Of a DNA stretch of 64,000 nucleotides, positions 38,801-49,797 are shown one piece after another; the stretch's first letter is position 1; each line of letters opens with the position of its first letter. The DNA lies in contig OX326960.1 of NCBI GenBank assembly GCA_946800325.1, forward strand, positions 51,021,355 to 51,085,354, written 5' to 3'. The DNA comes from Luzula sylvatica. Lineage: Eukaryota > Streptophyta > Magnoliopsida > Poales > Juncaceae. The position numbers and the translations under genes were made by a program. The notes under the pieces are model-generated. The model was not told the origin of the DNA, ran no database searches, and was given only the letters and a program-made list of their open reading frames with translations.

Positions 38801-39591
38801 AGAGGATTTGAAATGATGGATTTAGGAGAAGCGAGCCAAATCCTTGGGATACGAATTACTCGAAATCGAAGCAAGGATACTTTCACAGTGTCGCAAGAGA
38901 AGTACATTAAGAAGGTCCTGGAGCAATTCCGAGTAGATGACGCCAAGCCGAGAAGTAGCCCACTCGGCGCACATTTCAAACTCTCCAAGACGCAGTCACC
39001 GAAGACCACGGAGGAGAAGAAGAGGATAAAGAACGTGCCGTATTCATCGGCAGTGGGATTAAGTGGCTACTGAGATACTTGAAGGGCAACGCAAGCATGG
39101 CGTTGTGCTACAAGAAAGGTGGCACGAGTTTGCAAGGCTTTGTAAATGCTGACCTAGCAGGAGATGTGAATAGTCGGAAAAGCACTTCCAGTTATGTCTT
39201 CACGATGGGAGGCACGGCGGTGAGTTGGATGTCGAGATTGCAGAAGCGTGTGTCGCTATCGACAACGGAGGCTGAGTATGTGGCAATCTCGGAGGCCAGA
39301 AAGGAGATGGTATGGCTCTTGACTTTTCTGAAGGAGATTTGGAAAGCTCGAGGATGCAAGACACTTCACACCGACAGTCAAAATGTCTTATGTCTCGTGA
39401 AGAATCTGATGTTCCACTCGAGGACCAAGCACATCCAACTGAAGTATCACTACATCCGGGAACTTGTGAATGACGGGGTCTTATTGCTGGAGAAGATCCA
39501 AGGTGCCAAGAACGTTGCAGATATGTTGACCAAGGAAGTCCCCACCGACAAACTGAGGTTGTGCGTTGCCTCAGTGGGGCTGGTCACGTAG
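35808..39591 (+). pseudogene. Outer copia gag-pol, multiply broken
   Basis: Gag starts MDENKVLVSRFDGRDFGYW at 35808. A frameshift falls near 36196-36224; a stop (TGA) sits inside the zinc knuckle at 36502-36504; protease reads WVSNSGAS, with the catalytic Asp changed to Asn; further stops fall near 36808, 37573 and 37675. Integrase (36814-37575) keeps HNRLGH, CENCVLGK, LVHTDVWGP and KSDNRGEY. RT (38123-39073) keeps MDVKTAFLHG and LLYVDDMLIAG. A deletion near 39055-39065 fuses the end of RT to LLRYLKG-like sequence out of frame. RNase H (39079-39591) is open. The element could move only if helped in trans. Confidence 0.92.
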
Positions 39592-39679
39592 GACAGTGGG
39601 AGCAGTCGGGCTCAAGGAAGTCCCGCTCGGGACGGAAGAAAGAAGATTGGTGCAAAAGTCTCCAAGTGGGAGATAGTTA

Positions 39680-40032
39680 TGGTATGGAGACTTTTGGAAA
39701 CCCGAGGATTCGGAAATTGGAAAAAAGAAACATTTAAGAGATAGGAAAGTTCTCTATATATTCTTATTGCCATGATTGAATGGTAATTAAGGAAATGATT
39801 ATTTCCTTGTATTATTTCTTTGTATTGGGTAGGAGTTTAGCTATAAATAGAGGGCTAGGCTAGAGTTTTATTCATTCCAAGTAATACCAACAATTGTATT
39901 CTCTCTTTCTCCAGTATAGTGAAATAGTTTGAGCGTCGGCGGCTGTGGTTTTTTCCCTTCGGAGTTTCCATGTAAAAATACTTGTGTCCTTGTGTTGTTC
40001 TTGTGTGTTTGTTTGCGGCGACGATCCTAACA
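39680..40032 (+). repeat. 3' LTR of outer copia
   Basis: 353 bp, TGGTATGGAGAC...GATCCTAACA, with TATAAATA in agctataaatagaggg. It aligns with the split 5' LTR at 30798-30827 and 35444-35766. Confidence 0.95.
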
Positions 40033-40353
40033 CAATTTTCTTAGAGGGGTGGGTAAAAATAGAATAACTTTTCCTAGAAGAACTGATGAAAGTGTTTAAA
40101 GAACATTTTAGACTCTTAATCGGGGTCAAATTATAATGAACATGATCAATGATACAAAATCGTGAATTTAGTTACTTTCGCTAGGCGCCGTGACGGAAAT
40201 AAATAATACCGGGAGCTTGTGTCTTTGGTAAAACTACATTTAGACACTTTCGCTAATACCCTAGTGTTTGGTGTATCCTTCCCGTATGTATCAAAAAATA
40301 TGCGGATTGACTTTATGAGGTATTTCACTAGTACGCAATCCCGTACCATATGC
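40033..40353. other. Intergenic; copy of a dispersed repeat
   Basis: The block near 40140-40260 (gatcaatga...ttagttactttcgctaggcgccgtgacggaaat in pattern) resembles 46390-46470 and, in reverse, 49280-49330. No gene. Confidence 0.4.
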
Positions 40354-40361
40354 ATTATGGC

Positions 40362-42420
40362 TAGGGATGTCAATGGGTCGGGGAAAACCCGAACCCGAAC
40401 GGGTAAAACCCGAACGGGGCGGGTATTACCCGAAAAAAAATACCCGCGGGTCGGGTATTACCCGAAAACAAAATACCCGGTCCGGGTTCGGGGCGGGTTC
40501 GGGCGGAGTACTACCCGCCCCGCGGGTAACCCGAACCCGTACCCGAAAATTACCCGAACATACCCGAAATTGAAATTACAATTTTGCCCTCATAATTTTC
40601 GGATGATTAAATCTTGGACCGTTAAAATTTACCCTTCATACTTTCATATTATCCTTTTAGGTCTTACTCTTTTGTTACTCTCTTATTAGTTATTAGTACT
40701 CACTCAACTCAGCCGCCAGAGAGTTCTTCACTTCTTCAGTTCTTCTTCAACCCACCACGCAGAGAGAGAGACTTCTTCAGTTCTTCACTTCTTCTTCAGC
40801 CCGTCGCCCAGTCGCCAGGTCTTCAACTTCAACCCGTCGCCCGTCGCCAGGTCGCCCAGTCGCCCGTCGTCCGTCGCCCGTCGCCAGGTCGCCCAGTCGC
40901 CAGGTCTTCAGTTCTTCAGTTCTTCTTCAACTTCAACTTCAACTTCACTTCTTCCGAATCCACGCAGAGAGAGAGAGAGAGAGAGACTTCTTCAGTTCTT
41001 CACTTCTGTGCTTCAACAATCAACCCTAAACCCTAGTCGCCAGGTTGATTAACTCAATTTTTTCTCAATTTAACTCAGTTTTTTCTCAATTTAACTCAGT
41101 TTGATTAACTCAATTTAACTCAATTTGATTAACTCAGTTTTTTGAATCATATATGAATTGCGATGGATTTGGAATCAAATAAAATAACTCAGTTTTATTT
41201 CAAATTGTAGTATTAAATTGCGATGGATTCGGAAGCCGGAGGTAGTAATAATAACTCAGTTTTTAAATTCAGATTTAAACTCAGCTTTTCAAATTCAGAT
41301 TTAAAAATCAGATTTAAATTCAGATTTAAATTCAGATTTATAAAAATCAGATTTAAATTCAGATTTTTATAAAAGTCAGATTTAAATTCTTGGACCTAAT
41401 CATATTTTGTAAATTTCTAATTTGTAGGTTTATTTATGTGCCTTGTCCTCATACCGCGGAAGTTTTATGCGGGGAACTTCATAATTGTTTGATGGATTGG
41501 AATATAGATACCAAAATTAGCACGATAACTTTGGATAATTGCTCCACGAATGATGCAATGGTAAATTTAATTTTGGAAAAATTACCTAACGATTCTCTTT
41601 TGTTGGGTGGGGAGTTGTTGCACATGCGGTGCTCGGCTCATATTTTGAATTTAATTGTGAAAGTTGGTTTACAATTTATTTTGGCGAATTTCATTTATTT
41701 CGGATTTTTTAGGTGCTTCTCAAGCGGAGAGCATGCAAATAGATTATTCGCAATGTCATCCTTTTTCGGACGGCGTGGATGAAGATGAAGAGGTAATTTT
41801 TTCTTTGTAATTTAGTTTATTTCGGTTTTTTTATAAGTTATGTTGTGTTGGTTTATCCATTGTAATTTATTTGAATTTTTTATAGATCGAGTCGCATGCG
41901 GAAACAAGTATTCGTGGATGACCAACTATTTAGAGATGCGATTTGATATTTGAACATTTATGATATTTAATGATTAATTATTGTAATGTTGGATCTTTAT
42001 GTATTTTAAATTATTGTTGGATTGTTTTAGACAATTATTAATTAACTATTTTAATATTTTCTATTTTGGTTTATATTGAATTTGAGCAATAGCCCCCTGG
42101 GCTGCTGGGCATCAAGTTATCAACGAACAACTCCCTCCATACCTTGACTGTTATTGTTGGATCTTTATGTAATGTTGGTTCTATTTTAATATTTTCCAAA
42201 AAATATTCATTCTAAAAAAAATAAATAAATAAAAAAAAAAGAGAGAGAAATTTCGGGTAACGGGTAATACCCGCGGGCGGAAAATTACCCGCGGGTTCGG
42301 GTTCGGGTACAGTTTTTTACCCGCGGGTATTTTGGGTTCGGGTTCGGATAATACCCGAAATTTCGGGTTCGGGTATGGGAAAGACTTACCCGAACCCGAC
42401 CCGCCCCGTTGACATCCCTA
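40362..42420. mobile_element. hAT element, internally deleted
   Basis: Perfect terminal repeats TAGGGATGTCAA at both ends and a perfect 8-bp target duplication ATTATGGC (40354-40361 and 42421-42428). Both subterminal regions are dense in CCCGAACCCG/CGGGTATTACCCG motifs, probably transposase-binding sites. It is 2059 bp and carries only a transposase fragment. Confidence 0.95.
41390..41782 (+). pseudogene. hAT transposase fragment
   Basis: Readable stretch WNIDTKISTITLDNCSTND, then LILEKLPND and HMRCSAHILNLIVKVGL, the conserved catalytic-core region of plant hAT transposases with its first catalytic Asp and the C-x2-H motif. The BED zinc finger, the remaining core and the C-terminal dimerisation region are missing. 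Upstream 40690-41380 contains CT-rich and 'cccgtcgcc' repeats that would be leader sequence. Confidence 0.85.
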
Positions 42421-42428
42421 ATTATGGC

Positions 42429-42689
42429 TTATGTGTTGTATTCTCAGGTTTAATCTCTTTTCCGTGTGTAGGCCACATTTAATCACAAATCGATCTCTGT
42501 GGTGGATTGGAAGAGAGAGGATGTGGACTTTCAAAAAAATATTCTCTGCCCTCCCAATCTTTCCAAAACGATGTTGGTCATGAACAAAAATGAAGCTAGA
42601 TGAAGAAGAAGTAGAAAAAGTAAAAGAAGTAGAAGAAAATAAGATGAAGATGATGACATATTAATACAACTAAAAAAATATAAAGACAA
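42429..42689. other. Intergenic, no feature
   Basis: Purine-rich with AAG/GAA-rich sequence (42595-42655); nothing supportable. Confidence 0.4.
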
Positions 42690-42980
42690 GTCAATTCGTT
42701 TCTGGAAAAGCAGCACAATGATAAGACATTACATTGTCACAAAATACAAAAATTAATCAATTCGTTTCTAGAAAAAACATGACAGTAATAAGACATGACA
42801 CTATCACCAAAAAAACAAAAATTAATCAATTCGTTTTTGACAAAGCAGGACATTGATAAGACATTATATTGTCACAAAAAAACAAAAAATAATCAATTCG
42901 TTTCCGAAAAATCAAGACAATGATAAAACATCACACAGTCACAAAAAACAAAAAAAAATCATTTTGTTTCTGCAAAAGAA
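42690..42980. repeat. ~66-bp tandem repeat, about 4.5 copies
   Basis: Each unit contains tcaattcgtttctggaaaa, a gacaatgataagacat block, a cattgtcac block and an A-rich spacer. Copies diverge by 10-25 percent by eye. Confidence 0.85.
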
Positions 42981-43019
42981 AATCATTCATGAGGATACAA
43001 AAAACAAAAAACTAATTAT

Positions 43020-43160
43020 AAGATAATTTGGAACTAAAAAGATAAATGAATTGTAAATTAACTTGGAATTAAAAAGACGCATGAATACAAAAGGCACATA
43101 ACTAAGGAATTGTAAATTAACTTGGAATTAAAAAGATGCATGAATACAAAAGACACATAA
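43020..43160. repeat. ~62-bp tandem duplication
   Basis: 'gaattgtaaattaacttgga attaaaaaga' through 'gcacataactaa' occurs twice. Confidence 0.9.
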
Positions 43161-43344
43161 CTAAAACTAATTATAAAAATTACTTCAAATTTAAAAATAA
43201 AACATCATCAAACCAAGGTGAAGGATTATGTATTAAGACGAAGACGAAAAACTATAACAAAATCATCTATATATAGATTAAGAAATGATTATATGAAGAA
43301 TACAACGAAAAACAGAAAATTCAGCACAAACACGTTTTAGTAAA

Positions 43345-43645
43345 ATTCTCATAACTTTCGCATGCTCACTTTCACATCCAAATTGTCTTGGATAAATAAT
43401 AAGATTATCTATAATTATGATCACCTAAGTTTTTTCATTTAAACGATTTATCATTTTCATTTTAATGGAATACCGAAAGAGTACGACGGTTTTACATACA
43501 ATTAGTACAACTGACATAACTTTCGCATCCGAACTTCAATTTGGATGGTCCAAATTAGTTGGATAGATAATTATATTATCTACAACTTTCGTGAAGATTC
43601 AAAATCTATTTGAACGATTTATCATTTTCGTTTTACATATTGGTG
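43345..43645. repeat. ~170-bp degenerate tandem duplication
   Basis: Both copies have cataactttcgcat, gatggt/ttggataaataat, a tatctacaactttcg-like block and aacgatttatcattttc. Confidence 0.7.
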
Positions 43646-44720
43646 AAAATGTGCAGGCAATTTTTAAAATTCAAAAGGTGTCTTTTCATTAGATCTTATC
43701 CATATCTTATATATAGTGCAAAATGTAGTTCTCTCTCCGACTAACATATTTCCGACTGGTAACTGAGAAAAATTGTCAGAGAATATTACCAAATTAATTT
43801 GTCAAATTGGCAGATTAAGAGTGATCTAGCATACAAGAAATTGGTGATTGAACTAGGACAATCGTCAATTCTCCGTGAAAAATGGTTTCTTGGTGGATTA
43901 GTTGTGGAGATTTCAAGTGAGAGAATTGGTGATCAAGGAGCGTAACACATTTCAACCGGAGAGAAAAAATGCAAGACGGAAGGTTAGGTTTCAACCCTTC
44001 GTACATCGTGGATTCGGTGAGATATTGAACCACAATTCTTCTTTCCGTACACAAATTTGATCGATGTGAGATCCTAGGTTTAGGGTTGTTGGGAAATCGT
44101 CGGCCCCGTGCCATGCGCAGCAGATGAGGCCGCAGAGCCTTTTCCCTAATTTCGATGACCTGGTCATTGATTCCGAGGATCCCGTGATCGATTCCGAGCG
44201 TGCGAATCATGGAAGAAATAATATACGACCATACCGCACCAAATTGATGGTGGACGAAGGGTTGTCGCGCTTATTCTTCCTTCTTGTTTTCCACTCTGGC
44301 CGTAACTTGTGCATCCCACGTCCCGTGTCTCGACACCGTTGTGCTATCCATCGTGCTTCTTGCTCCGACAACGCGTACGTCCCATACCACACGACTCGAC
44401 ACCATCTCAAACACGTTCTTCTTCTTGTGGGTAAACCGAAACGATTTCAGTCAAACCCTAACTTCAGTTTTCTCGCAATTGAGAGTTACAAGCGCAAACT
44501 CCTCTACGCGTTCCACTGTGAGGTATAGTCTCTCGGTCATACATGCAACTGCCTAGACGAAACGTGTGTGAACTTGCTTAATCTCGATTCGGTATTTTCT
44601 AATGGAGAACACATTTTTCTCATCTTTATCTCTTTCTCATGTTCCAACTATTGGACACACTTGTTAGAGTGTATATGGACTGATTAGTCTGAATTGACTT
44701 ATTAGAGGAGAGAGAAACAT

Positions 44721-44729
44721 CATATTTAT
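44721..44729 (-). promoter_or_regulatory. TATA box of the minus-strand LTR-like sequence
   Basis: Minus-strand TATAAATAT followed by gatgtttctctctcctcta, a typical pyrimidine-rich start region. Confidence 0.5.
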
Positions 44730-44792
44730 ACTTTAATAGGATTAGGATTGGGTTAAAGATTGTGTATATCCAATATACACATTCAGTAGAAT

Positions 44793-45001
44793 GTTCGTTC
44801 GAACGAACTGTCCTAGTCCGTTCGAACATACCACTCTCTGGAATCAGTATGTATAAAATAATTTTATACTCAATGTGCTCAATTCGAACGGAACCTATGG
44901 TTCGTTCGAACGAACCATTATCTGTCTCATTTCTGTGTTAATTCCAATTCACATTCGTAGTGGTCCGTTCGAACGGACTCTAAAGTTCGTTCGGACGAAC
45001 C
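44793..45001 (-). promoter_or_regulatory. Three pairs of CGTTCGAACG palindromes
   Basis: Six dyads at 44793-44808, 44816-44829, 44882-44894, 44899-44916, 44963-44978 and 44985-45001. Perfect examples are GTTCGTTCGAACGAAC, GGTTCGTTCGAACGAACC and GTCCGTTCGAACGGAC. They come in pairs 4-8 bp apart with longer gaps between pairs, upstream (minus strand) of a TATA box. Confidence 0.8.
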
Positions 45002-45180
45002 AATCTATGGAACTTAACTTTGCATAATCTTATTATGCACTTATTTAAATCCATGAACACTCATGTTCATATATCCTTATATGTACATTTTTAACGTTGA
45101 TCCAAAATTGTATTTTATTCAAGGTTTTACCGTATGTTCCGCTGCCAATGTGTGGTACATGGGTACGACAAATCCCAACA

Positions 45181-45580
45181 CAAGGTAGGCCAACGATTTC
45201 GTTCTGATCCTTGATCGAAATTTGGTGACACAAAAATTAGGGACATGCTATTCGGGATTTTCCTTCCATTTTCAACCACCCGAGTTAAGATATAAAATGT
45301 GGTGGGATCTCGGGTGTAATTACCATTTACATGTGGGTGAAGTCCGTATCTTCTCAAACCATTTGCACTTAGGGGATTCTCAATTTTCATAGTACGGAAG
45401 TAACGAAATGCATAATATCAATATGCATTTAAATCTTGAGATGTAGGCATAGGTTCGTGATTAGGCTTCCATACAATCTTATTTTCCATGTCATTGAGAT
45501 CGTATAATTGTCTTGCAAAGGCGCAACTTAGCGAAGTGATCCCACGAGGAGGAGAATTCATTTTAGTACTTGAGAGGAAC
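45181..45580. other. Unassigned, coding-like on the minus strand
   Basis: A minus frame (45390-45127) reads NPLSANGLRRYGLHPHVNG and later SMSLIFVSPNFDQGSERNR; a second (to 45418) reads DMENKIVWKPNHEP. They look less random than neighbours but match no family I recognise. Confidence 0.25.
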
Positions 45581-45581
45581 A

Positions 45582-45629
45582 ACAACCACAACAACAATGA
45601 CGACGATGACGACGACCACCACCACCACC

Positions 45630-45662
<33 letters not shown>

Positions 45663-45665
45663 CCA
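45582..45665. repeat. (AAC)/(GAC)/(CAC) trinucleotide microsatellite
   Basis: Compound run of aac, gac, cac and again aac triplets. Confidence 0.95.
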
Positions 45666-45739
45666 AAACCAAGACCAAGATCATTTGAGAAAAAATAGAA
45701 AGATGCAACCTATAAATTGAACCCAAAATAAATGAATAC

Positions 45740-46068
45740 TCCGAACCCGACAATCTTATATTCTGAACCTTACAATCCTATATCATGAACCCTACAACTC
45801 CATATCATGAATCCTATTATTGATTAGACCTCACAACCTATACCTTTTATCATGAACCCCTAAAACATATACTTTGATCCCTACTATAATAAACATATAT
45901 CCTGAACCCTATAACATACCTGAACCCTACAACCTATTATTGATTAGACTGTACAACCTATACCATGAATCCTATAACCTATATATCTTGATCCCTATTA
46001 TTTGGTTAGATCATACAACTTATATCATGAACTCGATAACCTATACTCTGGACACTACTATTGATTAG
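45740..46068. repeat. Degenerate ~20-bp minisatellite
   Basis: Repeated 'cctacaacctatatcatgaa' and 'tattattgattagac' phrases, more than ten irregular copies. Confidence 0.85.
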
Positions 46069-46079
46069 ATGTGTTATAT

Positions 46080-46480
46080 GTTTTATTTGTAAATCATTAC
46101 ATTTACAAAATTTGTATTTTAAAACTTTTCCGGACTTATTTCAAAGCTCAAATGACCACTAAAATTTACAAACAAAGTATCGAAATTGTGCTACTTCATA
46201 AGATCTACAACTTTGATATTTGACAAATTTCCTAAATCCCCATCTAACTTTGTCAAAAATATTGGATGATTTGTAATGATGTTATTGCTCGAGCAAAACA
46301 CGGGAAAAACTAACAACAAACAATTTCGTTAGAGGCCTTGCGAAGTGCTCAAACTGGATTTAGGGGTGTTAACGGGGGTAAAAAAAAAAATCAGTATGAT
46401 CAATGGTGGACAATTCTGGATTTGGTGACTTTCGTTAAGTGACCTGGCGGAAATCATCAAATCTCGGATTTTTCATCTTT
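46080..46480 (+). repeat. Dispersed repeat, copy A
   Basis: Homologous over about 350 bp, in opposite orientation, to 49280-49560. Shared blocks include tacatttacaaaattt, aaattgtgctacttcataag and gatctacaactttgatattt. Confidence 0.75.
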
Positions 46481-46817
46481 GAACATACTTATTGTAATTA
46501 GACTATGTTAACATTCGTAAACTCATTTAAATACTTTCATCTCGTCTTTTTGGCAAAAGCCTTTTGACTTTTGCCAAGCTGTTAGTTGAAAATGTTAGTT
46601 GAAAATGTTAGTCCTGCATAATGGAAAAATTTGATACTAATATCGCAAAATGGACTTCTTTTATGGACGCTGTATATCAAAAAAAATCTTTAATGGTGAG
46701 TTTGAAGTGTGGGGTACTACGAAGGGGACTGGCAAGATAAAGATAGTACGGACTTGTGTACAAGTCCCCGTTGACCGGTAACGATGACCCACACTATAAA
46801 TTACAATAGGGAAATTA
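46481..46817. other. Intergenic, no feature
   Basis: A small direct repeat 'gttagttgaaaat' occurs near 46582-46610; otherwise nothing supportable. Confidence 0.4.
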
Positions 46818-47059
46818 TACTACCCCTCAAATGTCCATTAAATTTTTTTCACAATAGTAATTCATGATTAATTCATGAATTAGTATTTTGGATTAACGAT
46901 TAATTAATAATTATTTATTTTTAATTACTTCGAATTAATCATCAATTGATATGGACCTTAATTATATATTAAAATTTTAATAATCATGAATTAATCGTTA
47001 ATCCAAAATTTGAATTACTATTGTGGGAAAATTTTGATGGATATTTGAGGGACACAGTA
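46818..47059. mobile_element. Foldback MITE, ~242 bp
   Basis: Left arm TACTACCCCTCAAATGTCCA and the complement of the right arm TACTGTGTCCCTCAAATATC pair, and the inverted repeat continues through cacaatagtaattc and attaatcatgaatt. A target duplication was not resolved. Confidence 0.75.
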
Positions 47060-47146
47060 AATGGCCTCGTTACAATACAACCATGGTGTTTGATTAGTTT
47101 ACTCAGGCTTTGATTTGGTCTGCATCTCTATGTGGCCTAAATTAAA

Positions 47147-48010
47147 ATAGCATTTCTCAATATAACCCTTTCTAAAATTAAAAATTAAAAATTAATTTTT
47201 TTTTGAAAATATTTCAAAAATAACCCCTTTTTGATAATATTCCAAGAATAACTTATAACTGATTTTAAAATCTCGTCGTCAAAATTCAGAATTTAAAAAT
47301 GATACATTTCCCCAAATTTAACATAACATCCTCTATGATCTAATTAATACGTTTAATTAAAATGATAACATGTTAGCTGTTAACTTAATACATAATTAAT
47401 ATTTATTCGAATTCATAAATTTGAATAAATTTTAATGAATATTTAATTATATGTTTTAATTATCACTTTAATTAAATATAATAGTTCAATAATGAAGAAT
47501 TCGGCTGCTACATTTTGGAGTACAAAAAAAATTATATATTTTTTTCAACGAGTCAACAGTGAATTGATATTAAAAAGAAGAAAAATCACTCTCCTCCAAA
47601 ATGTACCCGTCGAATTCTCCATTATTAAACAATTACATTTAATTAACGTGATAATTAAAACATATAATTAAATATTCATTAAAATTTATTCCAATTTATG
47701 AATTCGAATAACTATAAATTATGTGTTAAATTAACAACTAACATATACTAGTTATCATTTTAATTAAATATACTAATTAGAACATAGAGATGATATGGTA
47801 AAATTTGTGGAAATGTATCATTGAGGATGTTATGGTGAAATTTGGGGAAATGTATCATATTTAAAATTCTGAATTTTGACAACGAGATTTTAAAACTAGT
47901 TATGGGTTATTTTTGGAATATTATCAAAAAAAGGTTATTTTTGAAATATTTTCAGAAAAGGAGTTATTTTTTGAATTTTGGTTCTAGAAGGGGTTATATG
48001 CAGAAATGCT
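47147..48010. mobile_element. Long foldback MITE with 11-bp target duplication
   Basis: Ends pair as AGCATTTCTCAATATAACCC and AGCATTTCTGCATATAACCC. The whole 864 bp is an imperfect inverted repeat: 'aaaatctcgtcgtcaaaatt', 'gatacatttccccaaatttaa' and 'gaattcggc' on the left pair with the right half. Direct repeats cctaaattaaa at 47136-47146 and 48011-48021 flank it, a Mutator-like length. Same family as 10979-11180. Confidence 0.85.
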
Positions 48011-48052
48011 CCTAAATTAAACCCAACCTAATACATTATCGCATAATAAAGG

Positions 48053-48829
48053 GGGTGTTCGGAGATGAGAATTTTAACTGGAATTATAATCTTACGATTC
48101 AACAAATTGAAATTTTTTGTTTGGACATCTTTTCAATGTGGAATTAGCAAATGAGGATAAATATTTCTCCTTACAAAACCTACAAATTGTAATTCACCAA
48201 ATATCTAGAATGTCGAGATGATGGGAAAATATAAAGTTAATAAAATGGATGTTAATTAAGTTTGGAGTTTGTAATAATAATAATAATAAGAAGAATAAGA
48301 ATAACAAAAATAATAAGAATAATAAGAATAATTTATTATTATTATTATTATTATTATACTATAATAATTACAATATAATTATAAGATCTATATAATCAAT
48401 ATATAATATATAATAATACAACAATGCATTTAAATTTTATAAGTTACTATATTAAAATAATTTTATATATTATTATAATATATTAAAGTGTGGTAAAAGA
48501 TTATAATTACAGAATAATTATATTATAATTATTAAATATATTAATCTATTAATATTATATTATATATCATCATAATAATATATAATAATTACTCTAAATA
48601 ATAATTAAATTATGTATATATATAACTAATATAATATAAAATATATTATTACAAATATTATTATTATTTTAATAAAATACAATATTATAATAATATAAGA
48701 ATGTATTTAAAATATTATATTATTATAGTATCTATTATACGGGTAACTATGATATAATTATTTGTTATTATAATATAACAATAATAATTTTATTTTTGTA
48801 ATAATATAATAATAATACTATACTGACTA

Positions 48830-48863
<34 letters not shown>

Positions 48864-49270
48864 TTTTTTTATTATTATATTATTATTATTATGATTATTA
48901 TTATTATGATTATTATTGTTGTTATTGTTGTTGTTGTTGTTGTTGTTGTTATGAAACAATACAATTAATATTATTATTATAATGTTTAAGAACATTTAAT
49001 ATTATTTCAATCAAATATATAATGTTATATTAATTATAGGGATACAATAATTATAATATAATTATTTTATTATTCTTATATAATTACTTATAATTATAAT
49101 ATTATAATAATAAAAGTCCAAAATTTTCTAAACAACCAAACAAAGAATTAAATTTTCTAGCATCTTATAATTTAGACATCCAAACAAACTGTGAAATTAT
49201 TAACTCCAGAATTTTTTTCTCCTCCACCTTATAATCCGATTCCACTATAATAATTCAGCTTATCGTTCGA
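48053..49270. mobile_element. AT-rich hAT-like MITE
   Basis: Its right ~140 bp is the reverse complement of the left end at 13081-13240. Both ends share 'gtttggacatc'/'gatgtccaaac' type blocks. The interior is almost all A/T with ATT/AAT triplets. Ends are approximate. Confidence 0.55.
48816..48955. repeat. (ATT)n/(GTT)n microsatellite
   Basis: Compound ATT, GATT and GTT triplet runs; minus-strand poly-Asn frames here are artefacts. Confidence 0.95.
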
Positions 49271-49279
49271 GTTGCGAGA

Positions 49280-49560
49280 TGTAGGATTGTTTGCCGAAAG
49301 TGTCTGGTCCTTGATTTTTTTTTTCCTCTTTTTACCTCCAACTTGTACAATGTTTCCCTGTGAATTAGGAAATATGTAAAATATCAAAGTTATAGATCTT
49401 TTTAAGTAGCATAATTTGGATGTCTCATTTGTAATTTGAAGTTGTCATTTTAGCTCTCAAATTCGTCCAAAAAAAAAATACTACAATATCAATTTTGTAA
49501 ATATGATGATTTTAGAATTTCATGAAACATACTTAAACTTAGCACACATAACCATAAATT
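49280..49560 (-). repeat. Dispersed repeat, copy B
   Basis: Reverse-orientation counterpart of 46080-46480; see there. Confidence 0.75.
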
Positions 49561-49797
49561 TCTACTTAGCACACACTAAAACATAACACAAACTTGAACA
49601 CCAAAGAAAATAATAAAACAAATTAAAACATAACATATACAAACAAACACTACATAAATTACTGCTTTTTGGGCTAAAAAAAAAATCTTGTGACTTCGTT
49701 CCCGAAATGGTCAAAAAAATTTGTGACTTCCTTCGCTAGGGGTAAAAAAAATCTGGTACCTCCCTTTGGAATGATCGACCATTATTTCCCGAAGCAG

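Larger units (their letters stand above)
30798..40032 (+). mobile_element. Outer Ty1/copia element, decayed, carrying a nested copia element
   Basis: The 5' LTR is split: 30798-30827 plus 35444-35766 (353 bp together). The 3' LTR is 39680-40032, also 353 bp. LTRs run TGGTATGGAG...CCTAACA. The two LTRs differ at many sites, so the insertion is older than the nested one. A primer-binding site follows the 5' LTR and a polypurine tract (aagtgggagatag) precedes the 3' LTR. The flanking 5-mers tgata and caatt do not match, so a target duplication is not evident. Confidence 0.9.
43690..45180 (-). repeat. LTR-like sequence on the minus strand, probably a solo LTR
   Basis: On the minus strand it would start TGTTGGGATTTGTCGTACCC at 45180. 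It continues through six palindromes (45001-44793), a TATAAATA box (44729) and a CT-rich leader. No primer-binding site, polypurine tract or retrotransposon domain borders it. The 3' end is not resolved. The frames at 44124-44556 on both strands do not resemble a protein I know. Confidence 0.5.

Noticed and set aside
42690..42980. CRISPR-like direct repeats
   Set aside because: The ~66-bp units are contiguous and diverged, with no constant repeat and unique spacer pattern; a eukaryotic tandem repeat.
44124..44556. 134- and 90-residue plus frames as a gene
   Set aside because: Overlapping frames on both strands are similarly open in this less AT-rich stretch; no recognisable domain and it lies in the LTR-like block.
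45582..45688. Plus-strand frame with poly-Asp/His/Asn
   Set aside because: Pure translation of a compound trinucleotide microsatellite; no flanking conserved sequence.
48768..48995. Minus-strand poly-Asn frame
   Set aside because: Produced by the ATT/GTT triplet repeat.
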